Source: Thalassobacter stenotrophicus
GTDB taxonomy: Bacteria > Pseudomonadota > Alphaproteobacteria > Rhodobacterales > Rhodobacteraceae
Direction of reading: 5' to 3'
Assembly: GCF_001458315.1 (NCBI RefSeq)
Contig: NZ_CYRX01000032.1
Coordinates: forward strand, 123,902-187,901
Length of the DNA: 64,000 nt
Part shown: positions 52,995-61,185 of the stretch, in pieces
Position numbering within the stretch: position 1 is the stretch's first letter
Layout: every line of letters starts with the position of its first letter
Made by a program: the position numbers and the translations under genes
Notes under the pieces: generated by a model
Told to the model about the DNA's origin: nothing
The model's input: the letters and a program-made list of their open reading frames with translations, nothing else
Databases searched by the model: none

Positions 52995-53744
52995 TCATGC
53001 CGCGTGGTTCATCTGTAGCGCATCAAAGTATGCGTTGTCGGGCGTTCCTTTTTCAAGCGCAGTATGTGGCCGCTCAGCGTTGTAAAATCCGATCCAACTG
53101 TCGATGAGGCGTTTGGCCTGGAACCCGTCCTGCAATTCATGCAAGTATACAGCCTCCTGCTTCAAAGACCGCCACAGCCGTTCGATGAAGATATTGTCGA
53201 GATACCGGCCGCGCCCATCCATTGAGATTTTGACATCAGCCTCAGTCAAGGTCGTGATCCAAGCAGTACCAGTAAACTGCGATCCTTGATCGGTATTCAT
53301 GATCTCCGGCTTGCCATATTTTGCGATGGCTTCGTTCAATGCCTCAACGCAGAAGCTGGCGTCCAGCGTGTTCGAGAGCCGCCATGCCAATATCTTGCGC
53401 GTGGCCCAATCCATGATCGCGACCAGATACAAGAACCCACGGCGCACTGGAATGTAGGTGATGTCGCTGCACCAAACGTGGTTTGGCCGCGTGATCGGCA
53501 ACTTCCTCAAAAGGTAGGGATAAATGCGGTGCTGCGGGTGCTTCTTGCTGGTGTTAGGTCCTTTGTATATGGCCTGTAATCCCATGAGACCCATTAATCG
53601 GCGCACACGGTGGCGACCCGCTTGGAACCCATTTCGGGGCAGATAGGCCGCAATCTGGCGACTGCCAAAGAACGGGTACTTCGTAAGCACCCGGTCAATT
53701 TCATTCATCAGCTCCAGTGTCTGAGCATACACACCGACTGGCAC
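52995..53744 (-). CDS. IS3-family transposase OrfB
   Basis: This frame has the IS3 rve integrase core: HVWCSDITYIPVRRGFLYLV (first D), MNTDQGSQFTG (second D) and YLDNIFIERLWRSLKQE (E). The listed ATG is internal; the active form is normally an OrfAB fusion made by a -1 frameshift from orfA upstream. Confidence 0.92.
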   Translation of the reverse strand: MPVGVYAQTLELMNEIDRVLTKYPFFGSRQIAAYLPRNGFQAGRHRVRRLMGLMGLQAIYKGPNTSKKHPQHRIYPYLLRKLPITRPNHVWCSDITYIPVRRGFLYLVAIMDWATRKILAWRLSNTLDASFCVEALNEAIAKYGKPEIMNTDQGSQFTGTAWITTLTEADVKISMDGRGRYLDNIFIERLWRSLKQEAVYLHELQDGFQAKRLIDSWIGFYNAERPHTALEKGTPDNAYFDALQMNHAA

Positions 53745-53844
53745 ATAATACAGCGATGACCGGCTAATCTTCAGCAGTTTGCATTGGCTGGCAGGCTCAG
53801 ATCCGTATGATCCCGATGGATCATAGTCTTGCGTTCACTCGGGC

Positions 53845-54123
53845 TCATCGCTTCAGCCCTTGTGACAAAAAATCGTTTTCGACCGCCAACTTTCCGATCT
53901 TCGCATGAAGTTCTTTGACCTCGGCCTCGTTGTCTTCCGCTCGTCTGACCTTATCAGAAAACACGCCCGCCAGCCCATCAATGGCCTGCCGTTTCCATGT
54001 CGTCACCTGTGTTGGATGAACCTTGTGCTTGGCTGCAATCTCTTGCGCTGTGCGATCTCCACGAAGCGCCTCAAGCGCTACCGCGGCCTTAAACTTGTCT
54101 GAAAAACTGCGTCTCTTCGTCAT
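53845..54123 (-). CDS. IS3-family transposase OrfA
   Basis: This 92-residue protein has the typical HTH (MTKRRSFSDKFKAAVALEAL, HPTQVTTWKRQAIDG) and a leucine-zipper tail (VKELHAKIGKLAVENDFLS). It partners OrfB. Confidence 0.92.
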   Translation of the reverse strand: MTKRRSFSDKFKAAVALEALRGDRTAQEIAAKHKVHPTQVTTWKRQAIDGLAGVFSDKVRRAEDNEAEVKELHAKIGKLAVENDFLSQGLKR

Positions 54124-54189
54124 TTGTGTATCCTGTATTCAAGGTTGGATACATCTTAGCACGCTGTCCAGTTTTGCCGGACCACTTCA

Positions 54190-54599
54190 AACCTGGCTTT
54201 ATCGGCAGCGCCATCTCCATTTAGATCCGCATCGATTTCTAAAAAATTCGCAAACTCTTTAAGATCTGTGTTCTGATCAAGACATTGTAATGGTCTTTTC
54301 TTTTCTAATGCTTCGAGGTGGGTATTATAATGGAAAGCAATGCATGATGACCGGCCTTCGCAAGCATTCCTCCTTGCCAGCCAATTAGTCTGAAGCTTCA
54401 CCTCGTGTGGCTCTCGATCGCGCGACACCCACAATCCCCCCATCAACTCATCCAAGGCACTCAGCTCAGGATCGCTACAAATAGCTATCTCAGTCTCAGT
54501 CGTAGCTTTGTTGCAGTCAAAGCTGGCAGCCTTACCCACACTTCCGATGCCCACTGAAAGCAGCAGAGCTAGACCAACCAATCTTAAGTACTGAAGCAT
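54190..54599 (-). pseudogene. LprI-like secreted protein, C-terminus cut by IS3
   Basis: The gene begins with a signal peptide (LVGLALLLSVGIGSVGKAAS) and an LprI-type domain (SFDCNKATTETEIAICSDPE, then LSALDELM) with cysteines. The open frame runs to 54156, but its last ten residues come from the IS3 terminal repeat, so the native C-terminus is lost. The first 30 mature residues match the neighbour at 54666-55655 almost exactly. Base composition is AT-richer than the surroundings. Confidence 0.8.
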
Positions 54600-54665
54600 A
54601 ACCCAACCTTTCCTGTATGGAAAAACACCATTTTATAAGTGCATTTAGGTTTAAATAAAAAGTAA

Positions 54666-55655
54666 TTACTCGACACGCTCAATCAAATCATACATCAACG
54701 AGATATTAGTGTGATTAAAGCTCAACTCAGGTAAATTATCTACGTGCAAAACGTGTTCAAAATTCTCTCCGGGATCAATATTTTTTCCCCTTACTGTCTG
54801 CACTTCTTCTGAACCATTATCATACTCGATCTTAAGTAACTTGTTCTCAAAATCCAGGACAGTCGTTTCAAACAAATGAACATTTCTAGCGTAGTATAAT
54901 TTCGAATATTTTTTTAAAATAATTTCATCTTCATTTATTTTAAAGGTAAAATTTTCTCCGCCTGCCCCCCAACCACCGGCAGACCTCATGAAAGAGGTAT
55001 TCAACTCCAATGAGTGATCTCCTAACTCAGAAAGATCATATTCCAACATAAGACAACTATCATCCATATGAGGGAGAAGTGAGGCATTGTAGTCGATCAA
55101 TCTCCAATCTGATGTGCGATGCACGGTAATGATATAAGAGATTGGATGGTATGTTTCAGAAAAACAGCCGTAATCCTCAGTTTCGTTGGTATTGTGTACC
55201 CAGACAATTACAGTCTGGCCAATCTCAGAAAGCACTAATCGTCTTTCGATGGTCCATCCAAAATCTTGTGAGGCTCTGCTAGGCTTATATAAGCCGTAAA
55301 AATCTCCAAGCCTAGTGAGATATGCTTCTGTCAAACATGCGCTAAGCCCAAAACAATTGGTCTGAACCTCTTCAATCCATCTAAATTGATTGTCTCGCAG
55401 AGCGGTCCTTTCAAATGCAGGGAAATCGAACGTGTCTGTTTCAAAAGAAAGGTCTTCAGAACTGAGGTTAATTGAGTATTTTAATTGGTACAGCGATGAC
55501 ATCAACTCATCCAAAGCACTCAACTCAGGATCACTACAGATAGCTATCTCAGTCTCTGTTGTAGCCTTGTTGCAGTCAAAGCTGGCGGCAGCCGCAATGC
55601 TTGGGACTCCCATGACTAGCATTAGACATATAAAGAGCTGTCTGATCATCTGCAT
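54666..55655 (-). CDS. LprI-like secreted protein with long C-terminal extension
   Basis: This 329-residue protein has a signal peptide (IRQLFICLMLVMGVPSIAAA), an N-terminal LprI-like module (SFDCNKATTETEIAICSDPE) and about 250 residues that I do not recognise, rich in tyrosine, aspartate and asparagine and probably beta-structured, with paired cysteines (YGCFSETYH, DDSCLMLEY). LprI in mycobacteria inhibits lysozyme, but this N-terminal motif is widespread and the function here is open. AT-rich composition suggests recent transfer. Confidence 0.75.
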   Translation of the reverse strand: MQMIRQLFICLMLVMGVPSIAAAASFDCNKATTETEIAICSDPELSALDELMSSLYQLKYSINLSSEDLSFETDTFDFPAFERTALRDNQFRWIEEVQTNCFGLSACLTEAYLTRLGDFYGLYKPSRASQDFGWTIERRLVLSEIGQTVIVWVHNTNETEDYGCFSETYHPISYIITVHRTSDWRLIDYNASLLPHMDDSCLMLEYDLSELGDHSLELNTSFMRSAGGWGAGGENFTFKINEDEIILKKYSKLYYARNVHLFETTVLDFENKLLKIEYDNGSEEVQTVRGKNIDPGENFEHVLHVDNLPELSFNHTNISLMYDLIERVE

Positions 55656-56088
55656 TGCCTCCAGGTGCGTTGATTGCTCATCAATCTATTAGCAAGGAGA
55701 GGGCGTTGCAAGGAGCCGCCCCAACGCCAATCGGACCCATATTAGCCCCCATTAATTCTTGATAGTGTCTTGATTTGAAGACATGCGCATGGAGGCCGTG
55801 CTGATGTATTTTCCGCTCGATCAGTATCATCTCTATCAATCGCCAACCCCACACTCAAATGCAAACCACGCAGCGCTACGCACATCTGCTTGATGCACCT
55901 CTTAGGGCTGGGGTGGATGCTGTCGCTGAAGTGCTGCGCCCAAAGCCACGGTTAGTTGAAAGTGTCGATGCGTCGCTCCGTGCGACAAGCGCCCACACAA
56001 GAAGTGGCTGAGTTGCGTTAGTCCACGTTCACGGTGAAAATGTTTAGGTCTCGGGCGGTCAGAAATTAGATTGGCGAAGACGCGACGT
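55656..56088. other. Intergenic region carrying the duplicated integrase tail
   Basis: No complete gene is seen. 55656-55849 should hold the promoter of the LprI-like gene; 55850-55979 is the integrase repeat; the integrase frame then continues as RATSAHTRSG to a stop near 56011. The rest is featureless to 56088. Confidence 0.7.
55850..55979 (+). repeat. Integrase 3' end, direct repeat copy B
   Basis: This copy is 128/130 identical to 52647-52776. It lacks the rest of the integrase gene and keeps a natural-looking tail, so it may be the end of a second, mostly lost integrase from a related element, or the original 3' end displaced by IS-driven rearrangement. Confidence 0.95.
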
Positions 56089-56880
56089 CTATTCTACAAT
56101 TTGTGTTGCCATTTGGCTTTGAATGAGCTCGTCCTCAACGAGGACATAAATGTCGTTAGGCGGTGTCGTAAGACTGTGGATCATGACGCCTGGATCAATA
56201 CCCATTTCGATTAAGTGCGCCATTGTTCGACCTTGCCCCCGCTGAATATTCTCGACGGCGAGAAAAACAGGCATAAAGCCCGGCGTTTCGTAATAGTGTT
56301 GATGAAGCCCTACAATGCCCTCTCGGGAAACGCGCCTTTCAATGCCTCCAGCCAGTATATATGGGCAAGCGGATAGGCATATCTCAAGCGCAGACAGTTG
56401 CGTGTTGAACTCCTGCTCTCGTATAATACGGCCTATTTGCAGAGCTTCATCAACGATGCCGCCTGTGCTGTTTACCGCGATTACTTCTGGTGGAGAGGCT
56501 AAAGTTTCCAGATAGGCGCTGAACCGGTTTGCGTCGCCTTGCGCGATCTCGCCGTGCATGTGCAAGACACTATTCAAATCGGAACTTTGGTGTATGGAAA
56601 AGACTAATCGCGTTGGCTGATCCGCGGCCAGATCAATGGTGTGGTCCAGATCTGTATCGGGCGTCTCCACACGTGGCAGAACTGGTTGGTATTTGCGGAC
56701 TTGGTCGCCCGGCGACACGGGGCTCTCGATCGAAAGCTTTGGGGATGTCCCGGCGAACTCCCAACGCATACTCACATCCGCTGCAATCAGCAGCCCAACT
56801 ATCACTAATTGAACTGCTAAGACCAGTTTAAGCCAATTTCCTATCGTCAGAAAACGGCTGTTTTGGAAAATTCGGTACAC
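56089..56880 (-). CDS. Membrane-anchored ClpP-fold protein (COG3904-like)
   Basis: This 263-residue protein has one N-terminal membrane segment (about residues 17-34) and a ClpP/crotonase-like domain facing the periplasm: LHMHGEIAQGDANRFSAYLE, NSTGGIVDEALQIG (oxyanion strip), the nucleophile serine in ICLSACPYILAGG and a histidine in VGLHQHYY. Serine, histidine and glycine strip are all present, so peptidase activity is plausible. It is the last gene of a tight three-gene operon, three bases after the coiled-coil gene. Natural substrate unknown. Confidence 0.8.
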   Translation of the reverse strand: MYRIFQNSRFLTIGNWLKLVLAVQLVIVGLLIAADVSMRWEFAGTSPKLSIESPVSPGDQVRKYQPVLPRVETPDTDLDHTIDLAADQPTRLVFSIHQSSDLNSVLHMHGEIAQGDANRFSAYLETLASPPEVIAVNSTGGIVDEALQIGRIIREQEFNTQLSALEICLSACPYILAGGIERRVSREGIVGLHQHYYETPGFMPVFLAVENIQRGQGRTMAHLIEMGIDPGVMIHSLTTPPNDIYVLVEDELIQSQMATQIVE

Positions 56881-56883
56881 AGG

Positions 56884-58188
56884 CTAGTCCGCCTTGGATG
56901 CATTATCGTCTTGAGCGGCCTCGCTTCCTCGGACACGCCGTAAAATCTCGGTATCCATGTCGTTCATGGACATTTCCACTTCCCTCATGGCACTCACGGC
57001 CGCTCTCAGATCGGCTAGAGTCAAAGTTTCTTCGATACTGAGACCATCCCGGCCATTTCTGATTGCTGCCTGAGTGACAGCTAAGACGAAAACAAGAACG
57101 CCGGGAAGGAGGTCAATGGCAATGGCTCCGGCCCAAGATGGAACAAAGTTGCCAGCATACCGGATTACGGCGTCTGCACTGGAAATCGGATTATAGGCGG
57201 TTTCTTGCGGTGGCTCCATTGCGAGCACTTCGCCTGCAGCTTGCCCCAGAGTTTGGCTGCGTTGGTCCAATGCATCCAAAACTGACCCGATTGTAGAAGA
57301 TTGGGCCTGTCGTACGCTGGTGGTTTGTCCGTCGAGCTCGGGTAGAACGACTGAGGCTGGCAAATCTTCTGCTGCGCGAGCAACCAGAAGTGCTACTGAG
57401 AATTGGTTTAAGTTTGAGATGACACCGGCCAGCCGAACGCTTTCTTCAGAAAAAGCTACTGAACGTTGCTCGACCGGCCCCGGGGCTACCGTAAGCCCGC
57501 GCATCCGACCAAGGATTTCATTTCCCTGTTCGTAGGCATCCACGATCAATGGTTGTTGTTCGGAGATTTGCTCCTCTAGGCTTTGCAGCTCTTCTGTCTT
57601 TTGCCGTAGGACGCGATAGACTGCACCTTCTCCCGCGGTGCCGGATAACTCGCCTGAGCGTTCTTGTTCTGCGAGCGCTTCAAAAGCTTCGCGTGCGCGG
57701 CGGACCTCTCGTTCTAAAGCTTGTGCAGAAAGGGCGATGTCATGAGCTTGTTCCAACGCAGATTGATAGCCTCGAACCGTGCGTTCAAGATGCTGCTCAA
57801 CCGCAGCTGACCCTGCAAGTGCGGCGGCATTGAGCCAACTCGACATTGCAATGATTGCCAGAGACCCGACCATCGTGGACACCGTAAGCCCGATAAATCC
57901 GCCGGCCGTACGCATTGAAGGCAGCAATCGGAGCATGTAACTCCAAAATACAAAGATCCCGACGGACACAGCGACAGAATAGGCCACTGCGGCGAAAAAA
58001 CTCATGGCACCAGTATCTTCAAGTAATGATGTAACTCCAAGGTACGTGTACACACCCGATGCAATCGCCAGAACCCCAAGAGCGGCCGGTGTAAAAGTGT
58101 CGAGCCATGCTAGGTGCCCCTCTAACTCTTTTGCTGTGCGCAAACCTTTGGTCTCTGCAGCTGTCAGCCGTCGATTCGTATCGCCCAT
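56884..58188 (-). CDS. Membrane protein with long periplasmic or cytoplasmic coiled coil
   Basis: This 434-residue protein has three hydrophobic segments near residues 33-53, 62-85 and 95-118, then a coiled coil at about 130-215 (rich in Glu, Gln, Arg, with SLEEQISEQQPLIVDAYEQG). Another membrane segment lies near 355-378, and an acidic C-terminus follows. No enzyme motif is visible. The layout suggests a scaffold or sensor that could link the nuclease and the protease-like protein. It starts 22 bases after the thermonuclease stop. Confidence 0.75.
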   Translation of the reverse strand: MGDTNRRLTAAETKGLRTAKELEGHLAWLDTFTPAALGVLAIASGVYTYLGVTSLLEDTGAMSFFAAVAYSVAVSVGIFVFWSYMLRLLPSMRTAGGFIGLTVSTMVGSLAIIAMSSWLNAAALAGSAAVEQHLERTVRGYQSALEQAHDIALSAQALEREVRRAREAFEALAEQERSGELSGTAGEGAVYRVLRQKTEELQSLEEQISEQQPLIVDAYEQGNEILGRMRGLTVAPGPVEQRSVAFSEESVRLAGVISNLNQFSVALLVARAAEDLPASVVLPELDGQTTSVRQAQSSTIGSVLDALDQRSQTLGQAAGEVLAMEPPQETAYNPISSADAVIRYAGNFVPSWAGAIAIDLLPGVLVFVLAVTQAAIRNGRDGLSIEETLTLADLRAAVSAMREVEMSMNDMDTEILRRVRGSEAAQDDNASKAD

Positions 58189-58210
58189 CGAATATTCCTT
58201 CAGTGATTGG

Positions 58211-58684
58211 CTAGCAGTAGCGTGCTTGGGTCAATCGTGACCTGGCACCAGCGGGTTCGAGTGATCTGTAGCGTCCCCCGGAATAGCGCCTACAGTCGAG
58301 AGCGTTTCCGTTCTCAATAATTATTGCTCCAACGTCTGCCCATTGGCCATCAACATTGATAAAGCACGTGCCGACCCAACGGTCATAGGTTCGTTTGCCG
58401 TTAAGCTCGCAAACAACGCGTTTCCCCTTTAGAAGACGTTCCATGAATGACTTGGCATCACGACCGTGAAGTGTGGTGGTTTCTGGCGCATCTACGCCAT
58501 TTAAGCGGACTGGAGTGCCTGCTACTACAATTGTGTCTGCGTCCCGTACGTAAGCTGTGCCGTCTACCTCTCTCGCCTCGGCTGAGGAAGTAGCAATAGT
58601 CAGTGCTAAGGCCAAAGTGATCTTAAGATGTTTTTTAATTCCCAATTCGACTACTCTTTTTGCAATGATAACGATGCAATGCAT
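58211..58684 (-). CDS. Secreted thermonuclease (SNase-like)
   Basis: This 157-residue protein has a signal-like segment (HLKITLALALTIATSSAEAR) and a short staphylococcal-nuclease domain. The metal and catalytic residues are all present: DADT (D21 equivalent), VRLNGVDAPE (R35, D40, E43 equivalents) and TYDRWVG (R87 equivalent). It should cut DNA or RNA in the periplasm or outside with calcium. It is the first gene of the three-gene operon. The start is uncertain; a TTG 14 codons later would shorten the leader. Confidence 0.88.
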   Translation of the reverse strand: MHCIVIIAKRVVELGIKKHLKITLALALTIATSSAEAREVDGTAYVRDADTIVVAGTPVRLNGVDAPETTTLHGRDAKSFMERLLKGKRVVCELNGKRTYDRWVGTCFINVDGQWADVGAIIIENGNALDCRRYSGGRYRSLEPAGARSRLTQARYC

Positions 58685-59093
58685 CAGGTGCCGCTAAGTC
58701 TTAAATTGGTATCCCATATTGACGTACACGTCGAGCCTGTCGTCTAAACGAAGTATTTGATTGCTTCGCATTAAGGCTTGAGGTTGTTCCACAAAGGAAA
58801 ATTCACGGGCAATTAACCTTGTCTCAGCGCGACGAAAACGCCACGGATGCGCACTGCCAGCATTTGCATCACAGCTTCTATTAGCTGTTCGTCAGCGGGA
58901 CGCATCTTTCGAGGCGATTAACAAGCCGATCGTCTACATCAACGCCACATCAACCCGCGAATGCATGTTCCGTGCAGGGTTTGTGGCTGAATGACGGTCA
59001 ATGCGTGCCAATATCAGGTGAAAAAGATTGAGAGATCAAAGGGTTTCTGTCTAAGCTTTTGAATTTAAGAGGTTATTTAAGTCGCCTGCATAT

Positions 59094-59141
59094 GGGCTCA
59101 TAACCTGAAGGTCGTAGGTTCAAATCCTACTCCCGCAACCA
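59094..59141 (+). tRNA. 3' half of initiator tRNA-fMet(CAT), attachment-site remnant
   Basis: From GGGCTCATAACC (anticodon CAT at 59099-59101) through the T arm GTAGGTTCAAATCCTAC to CTCCCGCAACCA, the sequence equals the 3' half of a bacterial initiator tRNA. No 5' half precedes it, so this is not a functional tRNA but the att copy left on the far side of an element integrated into the tRNA 3' end. The remainder of 58685-59476 holds no gene. Confidence 0.88.
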
Positions 59142-59169
59142 AATAACTACGCCAAATCAAATGCTTAGA

Positions 59170-59193
59170 GCCCGACTTAATCAGTCGGGCTTT
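59170..59193 (+). terminator. Terminator of the original tRNA-fMet gene
   Basis: GCCCGACT and AGTCGGGC form a perfect eight-base stem around a five-base loop, followed by TTT, 28 bases after the CCA. This is the usual layout after a tRNA gene, supporting that DNA right of 59141 is the native downstream flank. Confidence 0.85.
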
Positions 59194-59360
59194 ATGCGTT
59201 TGTTTCATGTCAACGCCATGTCAACGTTTGGCGAGTCGCACCCTCCGAAAAGCCGTAATCATTGATAATCAGCCGCGCTCAGCGGTGACCGATGATGTTC
59301 AGCTGCATTGAAACGGATTGGCTCGGCCAGCTGATGGCGACGATCGTGATCACTCCCAGC

Positions 59361-59389
59361 CTATTCTCCGCAGAGAATGCGGAGAATAG
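59361..59389. repeat. Perfect 12-base inverted repeat
   Basis: CTATTCTCCGCA and TGCGGAGAATAG flank a GAGAA loop with no mismatch. A partial copy of the arm (TCTCCGCA) follows at about 59399. It lies 88 bases downstream of the AbiEii-like stop, with no T run, so it could be a regulatory site, a recombination site or a weak terminator. Confidence 0.8.
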
Positions 59390-59476
59390 ATCAGATAATC
59401 TCCGCACAGCACGCTTACTCTATCCAGGAACGTTGGCTAGAACTGAAATGTGAAAAGTTCACTGTGAGCGCGAGAG

Positions 59477-60484
59477 TCAGCTGTTGATCTCAGTTTCGAA
59501 CGCTTCGATCGTAGCGAGGATTTCATCGAACTTTGGTGCGTCACCGATGATCATTTCCCGCATGCCAGCATAGTCTTTTCGAAGCGCGGCGGCGAGGTTG
59601 GCGTTCGGTACCAAGCGCAAGGAGCCGGGCTTGGCCTCATCGTAGTTTGCCCAGGCGGATTTGAAAAATACCGATTTGTGATGTGCGACTTGGGTCAGCA
59701 AATCAAGCTTTCCGAGGGCTCGCTTTTTGGCCTCATGCCCAATCAGTTGAGCCATATCGTAGTAATGGCGGGACATGCGATCTGCGAGGGGTTTGGTTGC
59801 ATCTTGGTGGAACAGCATATGCAAAATGGTGGCTTTCTCCCAGAACGTGCGCTCGACCCCTAACACTTTTACGCCGACCAGACCGTCTGCTAGAAGATCT
59901 GGAAAAGCCTGATGCAAGTACGGCGCAATCTCGATCTGCTCGGCAGGCAATTGGACGCCACGGGCGCCGAACTCAAAGCGTACAACCGGTTTGACATAGC
60001 CCGCAGCGTTTTCTGCCAATGTAGGGTAGGTGAAGAGAATGGTTTGCGGGTCGTTTGGATCAACCGATAGGGTGAAGCTTTGTTCTAGACTGGAGCCAAA
60101 CGCTGTTTGAATCTCGGCCAGCAGTGGGCCACCGACGGCTTCTTTCGCTGCTTCCTCCAGTTCCTGAAGCACCCTTTTCTGTTTCTTGCCCTTCATGTCT
60201 GGGCCTTCTGGGTCACGGTCGCCTACAAACCCGAGTCGTTTGCGGTCAAGCGAGAGGTCCACGTCCTCAGAGAAGCGGTGGATCACGTCATAGGCTTTGG
60301 ACAGGGAGGTTCCTCCCTTGAAGATCAACTGCTTGCCGATAGTTGGCAGTGCAAAGAGTTGCTTGAGGGACCAGCAAACCCAGAAATCTTTTTCGATGAT
60401 TGCCTTTGACATTCCAAGCCGCGCTGCAGTTTCTTGAAAGGCTTCATCTCTAAGGTCAGGCGCGTCGTTGGCGAAATTTTCCAT
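59477..60484 (-). CDS. abiEii: AbiEii/AbiGii-family nucleotidyltransferase toxin
   Basis: This 335-residue protein has the DNA-polymerase-beta-like core of AbiEii: FKGGTSLSKAYDVI (57-63 GGTSLSK) and the metal acids D74 and D76 in SEDVDLSLD, plus the VKVLGVERTFWEKATILHML region. AbiEii toxins transfer nucleotides (GTP-binding in AbiE) and can abort phage infection. The ATG at 60484 follows the antitoxin stop by two bases; an earlier ATG at 60529 would overlap it. Confidence 0.92.
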   Translation of the reverse strand: MENFANDAPDLRDEAFQETAARLGMSKAIIEKDFWVCWSLKQLFALPTIGKQLIFKGGTSLSKAYDVIHRFSEDVDLSLDRKRLGFVGDRDPEGPDMKGKKQKRVLQELEEAAKEAVGGPLLAEIQTAFGSSLEQSFTLSVDPNDPQTILFTYPTLAENAAGYVKPVVRFEFGARGVQLPAEQIEIAPYLHQAFPDLLADGLVGVKVLGVERTFWEKATILHMLFHQDATKPLADRMSRHYYDMAQLIGHEAKKRALGKLDLLTQVAHHKSVFFKSAWANYDEAKPGSLRLVPNANLAAALRKDYAGMREMIIGDAPKFDEILATIEAFETEINS

Positions 60485-60486
60485 GC

Positions 60487-61083
60487 TTAAGCGTTTGACA
60501 CAATCTGTTGAATAATGGGTTGCATCCATGCAGGAACGTGCCTGCTTTGATTTGCCAAAAGCTTCAGATCATTATCGTCCAGTGCGCGTGCAAGCTGGTC
60601 GACGACTTGAGTGTTCACACGGTCTTTGCCGACATAACGCAATGCCTGGAAGACAACCCCGGTTTTCTGGCCTGCGCCGACGAGCGTCTTGGAGGACGCG
60701 TTCCGGAATTGGATGACTTGCCGTCCAACTTTTTTGGTGCGGGTCGGACCGTCGGTCATATAGGTCGGCTTGGAGGGTACCTGAGTGGAAAGGCCCAACT
60801 GATTAGCAGCCATCGAAGGAGATGGTTGCAAGATCTGACCGTCCTTTCGTGCGACAGCCTTTGCTATGTCATCTGCGGAAGGCGACAGAAATCCGAAGCG
60901 CGGGCTCTTCTTTGGGTAGTCATACAGCCCCCGTGTCAGCCGCCGGATCACACCTTGATCCGCAAGGCGTGATAGGGCCTGATCTACGCTTGCGCGGGAT
61001 CCTATACCGAGAAAGTCGCTGGGTGCGAAGATGGCCCCACGACCTTTGTCAATGATCCGTTGTTTGATGCTTGAAGTGATCAT
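60487..61083 (-). CDS. abiEi: AbiEi-like antitoxin (DUF6088-type), cognate
   Basis: This 198-residue protein has an N-terminal winged helix (FAPSDFLGIGSRASVDQALS, RLTRGLYDYPKKSPRFG) and a C-terminal domain typical of AbiEi/DUF6088 proteins. In type IV AbiE systems the antitoxin represses its own operon through inverted repeats. It sits directly upstream of the toxin and 15 bases after an inverted repeat. Confidence 0.88.
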   Translation of the reverse strand: MITSSIKQRIIDKGRGAIFAPSDFLGIGSRASVDQALSRLADQGVIRRLTRGLYDYPKKSPRFGFLSPSADDIAKAVARKDGQILQPSPSMAANQLGLSTQVPSKPTYMTDGPTRTKKVGRQVIQFRNASSKTLVGAGQKTGVVFQALRYVGKDRVNTQVVDQLARALDDNDLKLLANQSRHVPAWMQPIIQQIVSNA

Positions 61084-61097
61084 GCTTATGCCCTCTG

Positions 61098-61123
61098 TCA
61101 GAAAATACGGTATATTTTTCTGA
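61098..61123. promoter_or_regulatory. Inverted repeat at the AbiE operon promoter
   Basis: Arms TCAGAAAA (61098-61105) and TTTTCTGA (61116-61123) are separated by ten bases, ending 15 bases from the antitoxin start. The same arms recur at 61793-61816. Confidence 0.75.
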
Positions 61124-61185
61124 AAATCAATAGGTGACAGGGCGCCTCTTGGGGCATCGCTTACATCGATAGTTTTCAGAGAGCC

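Larger units (their letters stand above)
52933..54189 (-). mobile_element. IS3-family element (1257 bases)
   Basis: Perfect 11-base terminal repeats (TGAAGTGGTCC at 52933-52943 and its complement at 54179-54189) enclose orfA and orfB. Flanking bases (CTG and AAC) do not match. Its left side abuts another IS fragment and its right side cuts an LprI-like gene. Confidence 0.88.
47647..59141. mobile_element. Prophage segment B: early, replication and integration module up to the attachment site
   Basis: Leftward genes for an excisionase-like protein, a small protein, a VRR-NUC nuclease, a replication initiator with iterons and one unknown protein are followed on the right by a control region, an integrase, cargo genes and half a tRNA-fMet. 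Strand and order continue naturally into segment A. Several IS elements are nested in it. Confidence 0.75.

Noticed and set aside
54156..54189. Last residues of the shorter LprI-like protein as a natural C-terminus
   Set aside because: They are encoded by the IS3 terminal repeat, so the gene is truncated rather than complete.
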